The notes beneath the pieces are model-generated. The model was not told the origin of the DNA and searched no databases. It was given only the letters and a program-made list of their open reading frames with translations. From Diplocarpon mali (taxonomy: Eukaryota; Ascomycota; Leotiomycetes; Helotiales; Drepanopezizaceae): a stretch of 24,148 nt of DNA. Shown piece by piece: positions 10,524-21,155 of the stretch. The translations under genes were made by a program, and so were the position numbers. The stretch is from positions 619 through 24,766 of the forward strand of contig JAENRP010000492.1 in assembly GCA_024741835.1 (NCBI GenBank). The letters are read 5' to 3'. Positions within the stretch are counted from its first letter, which is position 1; each line of letters begins with the position of its first letter.

Positions 10524-10830
10524 TATAACGATACAGAACCGCTAAAGTGCAGGATCAAGTATAAGAGCAAGAAGTAGTGCAAAAGGCGTATTCTATAGGT
10601 CTAATATAAAGGAAATGAAGAAGTTAAAGAACCCTCCTTAAGGGAGAGCCCTTCTTCCTTATATACATAGCAGCTAGAAGCTCTATTGCCCATTTATATA
10701 ATATTATGTAAAAATATCCTTTTGCCCCTTTAGGGTCGATTCGAGAAAACCCTATATCGAATCGAGATTGCAAAACCTTAAAACGCTGTACTCCCAGGTA
10801 ATTGCACTAAGTGGAGGTGCAGCCGTTACA
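10524..10830 (-). repeat. Copy A 5' LTR (307 bp)
   Basis: Direct repeat of 3269-3575, and the promoter-side LTR for minus-strand transcription. It retains the terminal gttaca (TGTAAC in element orientation), so it is the best of the four for placing the ancestral LTR end. Confidence 0.93.
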
Positions 10831-10835
10831 ATCTG
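10831..10835. repeat. Target site duplication, inner copy A (right)
   Basis: atctg, the partner of atcta at 3264-3268. The outer reading frame resumes through it as CTG followed by CAA at 10836. Confidence 0.85.
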
Positions 10836-11760
10836 CAAGAGATCGTAGGACGAAAGGGCGATAGCCCTATTAATTATATCAAGCTGGCAAAAGGATTTAA
10901 GATCTCGATAAATCTTCTAAATCTATTCCAGCTATCTTCAGAAGTATTAAAGCAGTTCTGCAATCTCTCTACTCGCTAGAACTAGAAGAGATAGAAGAAG
11001 GCTACCTTCTTAAGAGTAGCATCCGAAGGGAACGAGCCCCCTCCCCTATTAGCTACTCAGTCGAATCTTACAAAGCTCCTACCTAGTATATACCTTAATA
11101 AGAAGGCCTAGAAAGTACTTATATTAATCAGAGTGAAAGAGAGGGAAGAAGAGATAATAGTAGATCTGCCTATTAGTATAAGTGCTATTGATTAAGGCAA
11201 TGACATTTTACTCACTTCTCAAAGACTTAAGAAGGCTCTTAATCTTATAGAGCGTTCCCTTAATTTAAAAGGCTACTTAAAGGTAACCTATAGTACTATA
11301 GATAAAGAGATATATGACTTAACTAACTATATATCGTTTGAGATTGGAGTTTAAAGCATCTAGCAGAAGGTAGACTCCTTCTTAAGATCAAATAGCCCTT
11401 TAAAGAAGACTGAACTATCTCTCCTTTTAGGTCTACCTTAGCTGCATATAGTAGACGCAAAGCTGAATATTTAGAAGAGCGAAATCACTATTAGAGGGAA
11501 TATACTAAGGGAGGAACCAATTACTATCATAAGACCGCAATTCACCCTTAGCCTAGGCCTAAACTTATTGCTTTATCTAAAAGAAAAGCCATAGAAAACA
11601 CCCTTAGAGAACCTAATAGTGCGGCTCGCGCCCGAAGACTCTAATATCTCTACGACAGATTCCGGAAGCAATAGCAGCTCTAAAAGCGACACCGAGTCCG
11701 AGGATAAATAGGATTTTTAGATCACCGGCGACGCCCTAGGAAGGCGTTAAACTTAGCTAT
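10836..11760 (+). pseudogene. Outer element ORF1 continuation: protease-like region (RIP-degraded)
   Basis: When copy A and one target repeat are removed, the frame of Gag continues without shift into this stretch. Around 11190-11201 is Asp-stop-Gly-Asn, which could be the remnant of an aspartic protease Asp-x-Gly site. Around 11420-11500 the block LLLGLPxLHIVDAKLNI resembles the C-terminal part of retroviral-type proteases. An acidic Ser-rich segment follows at about 11645-11710, after which this frame degenerates near 11750. The protease call is from motif resemblance only. If right, Gag and protease share one ORF and RT starts a second. Confidence 0.6.
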
Positions 11761-11761
11761 A

Positions 11762-13588
11762 GTAAGGACTTGCCTCTTACTCTAGGTAGTCGATCTGCTA
11801 GCTCTAAAGGAGATAAGGGAAGCAGAAGATCACTCTAAAACTAAGGAGGGATAGAGATAGACATCTACGCCAGCTTCAAAAGCTCTATTCAAATTAGTAA
11901 AGGGATAAGGCATAATAGGAAGGAGGAGTGCCGAGTCTTTGCATAACTAGAGGGAAGAATTAGGACCTAGGAGCAGAAGAATCCAACTCGAAAGCTTGCA
12001 AAAGCCATTTGCACAATCATATTCATTGCTTTTAATAAGCTATAATAATAAGGAGACCTTTATACCTAGCTTCCTAACTAATCGGCGGGTAAGAAGGCTC
12101 TTAATAGAACAGCCTCTTAAGAGCGACCTAAAGGAATGGCTAAGAGGCTGCAAAATGACCTTTAGGCCTAGTATTCCCAAGGACCGGTTAAGAGAGGTCT
12201 AGCAGCTTCTATACACCTATAGAGCGGTCAACTCTAATAGACTTACTGATATTCCTTATACTAACCTCTATACTTATCAAGCCCGAATCCTAAAAGACGC
12301 TATTCTAATAGCTAATAATACTACAAGGCGATATAACCCTTATAAGCTAGCGTAGCTAAATAAGACAATCACTAAGGGAATAGACTATAAAATGTTTAAG
12401 AGCACCTTTCTTACTAACAACCGACTTTCGGACTAGAACTCTCACCTACACCTAGTCGCAAAGAGCTTAAAGAGTAAAGCGTCTATAAGAGAATATAAGG
12501 TCACCTTCGACTACTTAAGAATCAAGGAGATTATACCAAGTTATATAATAATCAGTTTATCTAAATGCTTTAATTATTTAAGCAACCCCTAGCACTAGCT
12601 ATTTATATAACTAAACCTAAAGCATACGTACTAGTCAGTTAATCTAAACCTAGATTACCGATACTTCTACGCCTTTTCTACGCCTAGCCATTGCCAGTTG
12701 CAACCTATAAGAATGCCTTAAGGGGCTGCCTCTTCAGCATTCTTAATAAATGAACTTATAAAGCTTATTTTTAATCCTATTCCTATATCAGAGAGAGCCG
12801 TTGCCAAGGGTAAGGATGATTTAAAGCCTTTTCTATTCTCTCCTATTCTTGCAAATAACCGCATTCGATTATAGCATCTAATGTTCTATATAAACGATAT
12901 CTTTAAAGGTTTCCCCGATTTTAAGGCAGCATTTGCTTTCCTATACGATTACCTCCTTCCTAAGCTCTTATAGTCTAGGCTAAAGCTATCCTTTAAGAAA
13001 TGCCTCCTCTTTATAACTAAGGTGCTAGTCCTAGGCATTCGACATAGAGCTAGAGGCAAGACTGTCATAAAGTTAAAGAGATCGGAAAATATCAAGCTCT
13101 AGCCAATACCTTAAAACGCAATAGAGGTACGGCGATTCCTAAGAGCTATGCAAATCATATAGAATTGGACCAAGAACTTCGCAAAGATAGCAAGGCCTTT
13201 GAACCGCCTAATAGGAGCAGTAGAGTAGAGATAGTCAAAAGCAGAGGCCCTCTCCTTCTCACTACTTAAGGAATATTACTTTACAATTATCGAACGATCT
13301 AGCTATATACTATTAGAGCCGGTCTCTATATATACCAACGCAAGTAGCTATATAAAAGGGTGCTATATCACCTAAATTCAAGCAAGGGAGTCTGCCGCAG
13401 TACTAATACTTTTTAATAGTTTTACCTTTTCTTATACCTAAAGGCAGTATAGCACCTATAAATAAGAGCTTCTAACTATTGTCGAGTTCTACTAGAAATA
13501 TTACTATTTCCTTAAGGGAGAGAAGACTAATATAATTTACACTAACTATTAGCCACTTACCTTTTTCCTAAGTTCAAGCTCTATATAG
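11762..13588 (+). pseudogene. pol: Outer element ORF2, 5' part: RT and most of RNase H (RIP-degraded)
   Basis: This frame (starts = 2 mod 3) differs from the upstream one by -1 after joining. RT motifs: a long basic N-terminal part at 11996-12200, then MPxGAASSAFLINELI at about 12709-12760, and FYINDIF at 12884-12904, where FYIDDIF is expected. The first catalytic Asp is now Asn (AAC at 12893-12895). The connection has RRFLRAM..NFAKIARPLNRL at about 13125-13215. RNase H has VSIYTNASS at 13322-13348, with Asp to Asn at 13337, then STYKxELLTIVEF and a YTNxxPLTFF block at about 13540. The frame is cut at TCT ATA TAG by copy B and resumes at 21156. Confidence 0.85.
13584..13588. repeat. Target site duplication, inner copy B (left)
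   Basis: tatag before copy B, exactly repeated after it at 21151-21155. It lies in the RNase H region of the outer element. Confidence 0.87.
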
Positions 13589-13895
13589 TATAACAACACA
13601 GAACCGCCGAAGTGCGAGATCAAGTATAGGAGCAAGAAGTGGTGCAAAAGGCGTATTCTATAGGTCTAATACAAAGGAAATAAAGAAGTTAAAGAACCCT
13701 CCTTAAGGGAGAGCCCTTCTTCCTTATATATATAGCAGCTAGAAGCTCTATTACCCATTTACGTGATATTATACAAGAATATCCTTTTGCCCCTTTGGGG
13801 TCGATTTGAGAAAACCCTATATTAAATCGAGATTGCAAAACCTTAAAACGCTATACTCCTAGGTAATTGCACTAAGTGGAGGTACAGCCGTTATA
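13589..13895 (-). repeat. Copy B 3' LTR (307 bp)
   Basis: Aligns gap-free with the other three 307-bp LTRs. It begins tataac and ends gttata, with C/T and G/A differences only in what I compared. Confidence 0.93.
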
Positions 13896-13898
13896 CTA

Positions 13899-13910
13899 CC
13901 TCCCCCCTTT
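13899..13910 (-). other. Polypurine tract of copy B
   Basis: The minus strand reads AAA, six Gs, A, two Gs just before the 3' LTR. It equals copy A's tract apart from one G-to-A change. Confidence 0.78.
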
Positions 13911-14130
13911 AAGAACGCTTGCCTACAAGCGTTAAAAGGTTGTAACGATTTTCGTATAGTAATATACTTAGCGCGTTATTATACAAACGGTACCGTTTTA
14001 TATTTAATTTAATGCAAGTTACATTATATACTTAAATTTGTTTTTCCTCCTATAGGATCTTCCTTCTTTAATACAATAACTATATACTATCGCATAGGTC
14101 CTCTACTCCTACTACTATAGCATAAGGCTA
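13911..14130. other. Upstream region of the antisense gene, copy B
   Basis: The counterpart of 3591-3810, same length, more AT-rich through additional transitions. No gene or specific regulatory element is recognisable. Confidence 0.4.
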
Positions 14131-15130
14131 ATGCATAGTAGTAGAAACAATTACTACTACTACTACTAACTACTATAAGTAAGTTTGCCCTAGTCCAGGG
14201 TTAAATCGCATTTAATATATATAATGCCAATTCCCTTGCCGTCAAGCGCCCTTATAGTAGCCTACTACATATGCTACTATTAGTGCGTATAGCGCCTTAT
14301 ATGCAATATTATATACAAATGCGAGTTCGAATCGGAGTGTAATAAGAAGTGCTACTAGTGCTAGGAGCAGAAGGCAGAGTGCATCCCTATAAGTACCCTA
14401 AATCAAGTCCAAAGTTCTGATCGCGCTAATACTTATTTATAGCTTCCCTCCTATATTAGTAAGGAGTTCGCGGCGCTATCCGCGGCCCTTAAGGAGTAGC
14501 AGAAGAAGGCTGCCTAGTAGTAAAAGGAGGATAATAGTAGTAATAATAATAACGATAACGCTTAAGCGGTTTCAGCAGGGAACCGTAAGATGCTCTATTA
14601 AGAGGCGGTCTAGCGCGCCTGGATTCTCATCAACCTCCTGCTAGTAGCTAGCGCAAAGGCTCCAACTAGCCGCTCCCAACTAGAGCGTGCTAGCCTTACA
14701 GAGCTCTGCTCTATAGCTAAGGCTATAGCAAGCTAGCTAAAGGGGATTTAAGCGACAGTTACTATAAGTTAAACCTAAATTAGTATCAAATCGACTGCTG
14801 ACTTTCTAATAGGAGCGCGGCGACCTTATTAAATCCTAGCTAATAAGGTTAAAGCAATCCAGCCGAACTATGCTAGGCCTCTTAAGGTCTATTACTATAT
14901 TAGTAGAGTAGACTACTATAGTAGTAGAGTCTCTTATAAGGGGAGGGGGGCTTATAGTAGCAAGGGTAGCGTCAGGCGCAGCGGTTAATAGGGCGGCGCC
15001 AATAGCAGTAAAAGGAGGAAGTCGGGGTCATTCCAAGCGGGGGCGTATTTAAAAGGCGAGCTCTAGCTTTAAAACAGAGTTAGAGCTTATCTCCTTAAGC
15101 GCAAAGGAGGAGGGGTCAAAGGAGTTGTAA
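14131..15130 (+). pseudogene. Antisense accessory gene of the inner element, copy B
   Basis: The collinear homologue of 3811-4810: exon equivalents 14131-14388, 14443-14763 and 14813-15130 (TAA at 15128-15130). Both donors have changed from GTAAGT to ATAAGT (14389 and 14764), so splicing would fail, while both TAG acceptors remain. Most Cys codons of the cluster are still readable in exon 1. Additional in-frame TAG and TAA codons make this copy more damaged than A's. Exon lengths, intron lengths and stop position match A exactly, which supports the exon model: the ancestral element carried this gene before either insertion. Confidence 0.62.
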
Positions 15131-15220
15131 AGGGAAAGGGCAGTTGGCCTAGCGTTATTATTTTTCTATTTTTATTATTTTTCTCCTTTTTTTTTTTTTT
15201 TTTTATTTATATTTTTAGAT
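15131..15220. terminator. Convergent 3' ends with T-tract, copy B
   Basis: The same 90-bp gap between convergent stops as in copy A, with the same long T run at 15187-15204. Probable transcript-end region; no defined poly(A) signal was seen. Confidence 0.42.
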
Positions 15221-18200
15221 TTATTTACTAACCCGTTTTACATCCGGCCTATTATCTTCTAAGTGATTATAATCATCTATACCACTTTCTTAAGCCTTTA
15301 GCTAAGCTTATAAGTTCTAAGGTAGTCCTAGCTTTATAAGATTAGCCTAATAAAAGTCGCAAATCTTATATAAGGATCTTATAAAATTTAAAGTGCGATA
15401 CCAATTTAAATTAAGGTTATAACTAGTCCATTTAACTTAGTACTTTAGCTTTCCTTAAGATAGGCATACACTTAATATCTCAAATACTTTATACTCTTCT
15501 TACCTAGCGATCTTTTCTATAGTAGGCCAAGGTTATTCCTAACCTAGCAAAGGGTTCTGCGGATCTTTAAATAGTAGCTCTAATATAAAGATATCGTATA
15601 TTATAAAACCTATAAGCAGCTTAATCTAATATAAATTGCCTACCTTCTTAAGAACCTTAAAAGGACTATCCTATTAATTAGCCAATTTCCTACTAAGGTA
15701 GTAGTTCTTAAGATTTTTTATTAAAAAGTAGACTATATCTTTAGATTTCTAATTAATCTCCCTTTAATATTAATTTATAGACTTACGCATTTTCTCTTAG
15801 GCGCGTTTTATATTACCTTTCGCTACTTCCTAAGCTGCGTGCATCCTCTTTACTACTAGCTTAGCTTCTACTTAATTCAATTTCTCCTATAGGCTAGACG
15901 TTTTTAAAGAGATCTAGTCCTAACTTATCTAAGGCGTAACTCTATACCTAAGCTAATATAGGGTTATACTAATCGAAGCGTAAGGGAGAGTCGATTGCGT
16001 ACAATCTATTAATAGAATCAGTTCACTCTAATTATCTTAATAGTAATTAATAAAAAGCTATAGCCTTAAATTAATATACTTATTTATAATCTCCGTTTAG
16101 CTATTAGTCTCCTTATAGTATACTATAGAAAGTTTAATCTTAATACTAATAATGCAGTAGAACTCTCTTTAAAATAAGGAGACAAATTAAGGGCCTCAGT
16201 CGGAGGTAATTGTCTCTAGAGTATGGCCGAATTGATAAATCTATTAAATAAACAGTCAGGCAGTTCCTTAAGCGTCGATATCTTTTTAATAAGGAATTGT
16301 AATAGCGCTCTTATTAAGTCGGTCTATAAAAACTAGGATTCGATCAAAGCTGTGCTTATTAGGAGGGAAATCCTTAAAATCTATATATAAGTACTATATA
16401 AAATAGTTAGGAATAGGGAAGGGCTATAGGAGACCTTATTATTTAATTGTCTTCGAATGCGAGAATTAATAAGATCTGCAGTTTGCAATAAATCTTTTGT
16501 AATCCGAACCTATCCCAACCTAATAGTACTTAAGAGCAAGTAGCTAATAGGTCTTTAAGCCACTAGGGTGCGCGCTTAAAGGTTAGTTATAAGCTTCTTA
16601 AATTAGATAAGTATATAAGAGAGTATTATAGCGTATGCAGAGACGCTTCTTAAAGTAAAGCAATCTGTCTTTTAAAGAGTAGTTCTTAAGGAGGTCGGCG
16701 CAAATCTTTTAAAAGGATTCGCAGTTATCTTAATAAAGCTTCTTAATCAAATCAAAGGAATTCTTAGGTCGATTCGGGGTCGAATCGGGATCATCGGTTA
16801 ATATTAGGATAAGGGTGCCTTCGGCAGATTCGGCGAGAAATTTATCAGCTAATTCGGTATTAATTCGGGTGTCCAACTGGGCAAGGGAAAGCAAAACTCA
16901 AGATCGGCTATCTAACTTCGCTTATTTATAAACTGGCATATCCTACTCTTAGCAGCTAAGAATATTAGCCTTCTAATTATCTTTACTAAAAGTGTATATA
17001 ATTCGAAAATTAAAGTCAGATAGAAATTCCATCTATCGGCACTATTTCGCAGTTAAAACCTTAGTAGTTATAAAGTACTTAAGGGAGCGGTAATCTAAGT
17101 AAATATCAACTCGCTCCTTAAGTAATATAAGCTTAGGTCTCCATTTATAGCAGGATTTAATAATAGCAAAGAGTTCCTTATTATATATTTCCTAATTAAG
17201 TTCGTAGCTAGAAAGTATATGCAAATAAAAGCCAATTGGGTACTATTGCTTATCAGAGTATTACTAAGAAAGTACTTTAGCGATAATGCTATTAAAAGCA
17301 TCAGTTTCTAGCTTTATAAGCAAGTCGGGGTCAAAATGGTAAATCCGCTAAATCGAGAGCAACTGCTTACAAAGCTCTTTAAAAGCGATTCGGCACTCTT
17401 CCATCCAATTCTAAGGCACCATCGGTCGAGTCAAAACCGAAAGGGATTTAGCAATTAGCCTAAAGTTGCGAATGAATTATTAATAGAATCTGTAAAATCC
17501 TAAGTAGGACTTCACTCTAGTAATAGTTTTTAAGTACTTCTAATTGCATAATAGTTCGACCTTTTCAAGGTCTAGTTCAATCCTAGTTATTATTAAAATA
17601 TAGCTAAGATATTAAGTTTAAGTAATATAGAACTCGCACTTTTTAATATCTGCTTAAAGGCCAGCCTTTAAGAGTCGTTTTAATACCCTTTTAATATAAC
17701 CCTAGTACTCCTTAATATTCTTAAAGTAAATTAAAATATCATCTAAATACGCTATATAAAAATCATCTAAGTAATCTAAAAGAACGTCATTTATATACTG
17801 CTAGTAAGTACTAAATCTATTATAGAGGCCAAATAAGAGAACCTTGCATTTATAGGATCTATACCTTATTCGAAAGGTAGTATATTCCTTTAATTTAGGG
17901 TCTATTTATATCTAATTAAAAGCGGCTCAAATATCCAGTTTTATAAAAATCTTAGCTTTAAATACTTGCTCTAAAAGCTTGTCTATCCTCAGAATCAGGT
18001 AAGCGTCTTTTTAAGTTAGTGCGTTTAGCTTTCGATAGTCTATGCAAAATCGGAGGCTACCGTCGGCCTTTTTTACAAATAGTACTAGTAAAGCAAAGGG
18101 GCTAGTACTTATCTTAATAAAGCCTTTATTTAAATTCTTAAGTAAGTACTCCTTTATAACCTTAAGCTCCTTAGTAGATTGGCGGTAGAAGGGCGAATAG

Positions 18201-19240
18201 GCATTAGGCAAAGGCCCTTTTAGCTATATCTTATAATTGTAATACCAATAAGGAAAGAGGGTATTTGCATCCCTTTTTAAGAAGGCTTATCTTAGAGATT
18301 AGTACTATTTCAGGAGTCGATCGTTAATTAGCTTTTCAATATCAGGATTCTTAGGCTTATATCTTTCCTTTAAAATCCTATCCACTTTATAAATACTAAT
18401 TTAAAAGAACTTAATCTCCTTACGCTTTATATTATAATAAAAGGCGTTAGTACTAATTTCGCAAATAGGAACTGCAGCTTTAGGGTATTTGCGAATAGGA
18501 TCAGAATATAGTCGATTCGTATTAGGCGGTATTCCTAGATCTGGCTTAATTAAAGGCAGGGGCGCTGGCCTAGTAATAGTAATAAGGATCTTGCGCCTAG
18601 CTAGGACTACCAAATTAACGCAGGACTATTTTCTATTAATCTATCGAGCTTTATCTATAGCTATTTCTCATTCTTTACAATTGACATTAGCTTAATAATT
18701 GGATCGGATCCGAAGTCCTTTAAAAGGGGGAAGACGAATGACGATTTCCTTTGCGAATCAGGGAGATAGGGGGTAATACAAAGGCTATACGAATCGGTTT
18801 TCCTTCGGATTAAGTTTAAGTCGGAATCGGCGTATCCATTTGACTCTAATAATAGCGTCGCGCTTGCCTAAGTCGAAAATAACCTAAGGGCAGTTGTAAA
18901 TACGCCTTCTATCAATTATTAAGTGAAAGCGCATATAGTGCATAGCTTATGCGCAAATGGTATTTTAAAATCTATAGATAGGAATAGGGGCTGGAAGAGG
19001 AAGAATTTTAAAGCCAATCGCTTTCGAAAGATATATAGAAAGGGAATAATTCAAAAATAGGTAACTAAAGGCTTTAGTATCTGCTAAAGCTAATAATAAT
19101 ACTCTAAGTCCATTTATACTAATAGTATAAGAGGTTAGGAATTGCTTCCCTTCTATTAAAGAGTTAAGGTCTAGCTTCGATAAGTCGCACTTTCGCAAGC
19201 CTAAGTAGGAGTCTTTTCCTAAGCCTTTTCGTTTTCTTAA
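15221..19240 (-). pseudogene. pol: Pol of inner element copy B: PR-RT-RNase H-IN-chromodomain (RIP-degraded)
   Basis: Same frame and domain order as copy A, at +10320. The protease site is DTKA at 19070-19081 (Gly to Lys by two G-to-A changes), preceded by an intact ISINGLRVLLLALA stretch. RT has the [21 protein letters not shown] block at about 18030-18090, and the catalytic YLDD is intact at 17738-17749. Integrase keeps the second catalytic Asp (TCC GAC at about 16196-16204) where copy A has Asn. The chromodomain region is at about 15310-15490. The upstream limit is the Gag overlap and is approximate. Stop codons are dense, so the protein cannot be made. Confidence 0.92.
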
Positions 19241-20535
19241 TCTTCTTCTATTTCAACCCTATTCTTAATTAAGTCCAAAGTCGGATCATCTTCCTTTATA
19301 TCTTCTAAGGCATTGATCTTACTTATAAAAGGGCACTTAGTCTTATAGTGATTAGTTTTGCTATAGGTCTAATAGGTAGCTTGCTTAAGGGGTAAAGTAG
19401 GAGAACTAGCCTTAGCTAGTATATCTTAGCGAAAAGGGGTAGTAGGCTTTAGGGCTAGTAGCCTAGAAACTCAAGTGGTATTTCCAGCGCTCAGACCGCA
19501 AGCGGCCTTATTAAAGAGCGAATCAGATGTCTTCTAATATAATACCAGGGTCGCCTTGCTTCTAGTTAAAGGATTAAGAAGTTAGTTACTTTAGCGTTCA
19601 GCATTAAGGGCATTCAATTAATTAACTATAATAGTATAGTCCTTCCCTTAAGAGGCCTTAGCTAGAGCGCAGGTAGCTTTAAGCTAGGAGGTAATCTTAT
19701 TCTATATAAAGAAGAACTACTTAGATCTTAAGACCTCTTCTTAGATCGCGGCAGATTAGAATCAGGCCTGAAACTAAGGGAAAGTTTCTTTAGAATAACT
19801 AGCTTCTCCTATATAAAGGTAATAAAAAGTGGATTAAAACAGGTCTACCTCTTAGCTAATTAAAAAGTAACTGCTTAGCAGTTCTACTATTTCTTAATAG
19901 TTCCAGAAGGGGTTAGTCTTCAAAAGGTACTAAGGTTTAAAGTATATTTGGGCTTATCCTATAGTAGATCTTTAAATAAGGGCTTAGCAAGCTCGCTTAT
20001 TCAGATATAGGTCAGCGTTAACTTGCAATCGGTCTTAGACTAAAGCTAATTACTACTTATATATTAGGGAGGTTCTATTATTAAGGGAGGTGATCTTTTC
20101 GATTAGCTGAATTTTTAGCCGTTTTATATCTATATCGACTTTTAAAGGAGGCTAAGTCTCGCAAGGGTAGGTAGAATCTCGCTCAGTAGTCTAATATATG
20201 CGCTAAGCCGTCTCTTAGCTTTAACAAGCTAGGGTCTTTAAGCTAGAGATAGCCTAGGCAATCCTGCTAATCTCGCTTTGCAATTATCAATTAGATTAAT
20301 CTTAGCGTTATAAGGATTCCTCTAAACCTAAGACTATTCCTTATAAGACGTTTAGGTTCGAAAAGTCTTATTTATCTCAATTGGCTTAGCTATAGCATTA
20401 TAGTCTCTTGCCCTTAGCAGCAGAGGAAGGTCCAGCCCTAAGGGCTAAGGTAAGGGTACTTCCTATAGAAGCTAGTTCCTTAAACAAACTAGGTACATTC
20501 CGTATCTGCTGACTTCTGGCTAGTAAGGAATTCAT
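19171..20535 (-). pseudogene. gag: Gag of inner element copy B (RIP-degraded)
   Basis: Same extent as copy A's Gag: ATG at 20533-20535 and a TAG at 19171-19173, with Pol entered in the -1 frame. The zinc knuckle around 19333-19374 is recognisable as a shifted CCHC pattern, with the first two Cys now Tyr and Gly residues changed to Ser and Asn. CGA at 19177-19179 confirms that the TGA at the matching site in copy A is a mutation and not the natural end. Confidence 0.83.
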
Positions 20536-20843
20536 TTTACCGATTTTAGTTTTAATAGAGATTCGGTTAAAAAGGGGTTCTATAAAAAAAGGGTTCTAAT
20601 AGCGTAGTACTCTCCTAACTTCTACCTATAGCGCTTCTATAAAAGGAGTAGTTAAGAAAATCCGGCTAATAAAAGCGTTCCTCAATTATACTAGTTAATA
20701 AGCTATACTTAAGCTCCTAGTTTGTTTAAGAGATCTCTAGGATCCTGACTCTATCGAAAGTCGAAACAACCGCAAATCGATTTTCAAAAGGGGTAGGATA
20801 TTATTAAAAGCCGTCCCCGGCAGGGAAGAACTTCTTCGTTTAA
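20536..20843 (-). other. Copy B leader between 5' LTR and Gag
   Basis: Counterpart of 10216-10523, same length. It also begins TTAAAC after the LTR on the minus strand. No recognised primer binding site. Confidence 0.5.
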
Positions 20844-21150
20844 TATAATAATATAGAACCGCTGAAGTGCAAGATCAAGTGTAGGAGCAAGAAGTAGTAT
20901 AAAAGGCGTATTTTATAAGTCTAATACAAAGGAAATAAAAAAGTTAGAGAACCCTCCTTAGGGAAGAGCCCTTCTTCCTTATATATATAGCAGCTAAAAG
21001 CTCTATTGCCCGTTTATATAATATTATGCAAGAATATCCTTTTGCCCCTTTAAGGTCGATTCGAGAAAACCCTATATCGAATCGAGATTGCAAAACCTTA
21101 AAACGCCGTACTCCTAGGTAATTGCACTAAGTGGAGGTGCAGCCGTTATA
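20844..21150 (-). repeat. Copy B 5' LTR (307 bp)
   Basis: Direct repeat of 13589-13895 at the promoter side of the minus-strand element. Ends are tataat...gttata, mutated by transitions from the inferred TGTAAC/GTTACA form. Confidence 0.93.
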
Positions 21151-21155
21151 TATAG
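21151..21155. repeat. Target site duplication, inner copy B (right)
   Basis: tatag, identical to 13584-13588. The outer frame continues as TAG then GAA at 21156. Confidence 0.87.

Larger units (their letters stand above)
3269..10830 (-). mobile_element. Inner chromovirus-type LTR retrotransposon, copy A
   Basis: A 7562-bp element in reverse orientation inside the outer element's ORF1. It has 307-bp LTRs, whose ancestral ends were probably TGTAAC...GTTACA, and a 5-bp target duplication. On the minus strand it has a leader, Gag, then Pol in the -1 frame with protease, RT, RNase H, integrase and chromodomain. A polypurine tract abuts the 3' LTR. On the plus strand, between the pol stop and the 3' LTR, it carries a spliced accessory gene. 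It has the same length as copy B, with no net indel. All enzymatic parts are broken by stops and by lost catalytic residues. Confidence 0.95.
13589..21150 (-). mobile_element. Inner chromovirus-type LTR retrotransposon, copy B
   Basis: A 7562-bp element of the same family and orientation as copy A, with features at a constant +10320 offset. It has a perfect 5-bp target duplication (tatag) that differs from copy A's, so it is an independent insertion and not a tandem duplication. It shares all components, including the antisense accessory gene. Its substitution pattern is largely private: RT keeps YLDD at 17738-17749 where A has YLNN, while both splice donors of the accessory gene are lost here and kept in A. 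Confidence 0.95.

Noticed and set aside
3269..21150. Tandem duplication of a block rather than two insertions
   Set aside because: The copies have different target duplications, and the sequence between and around them is non-repeated outer-element coding sequence that joins in frame.
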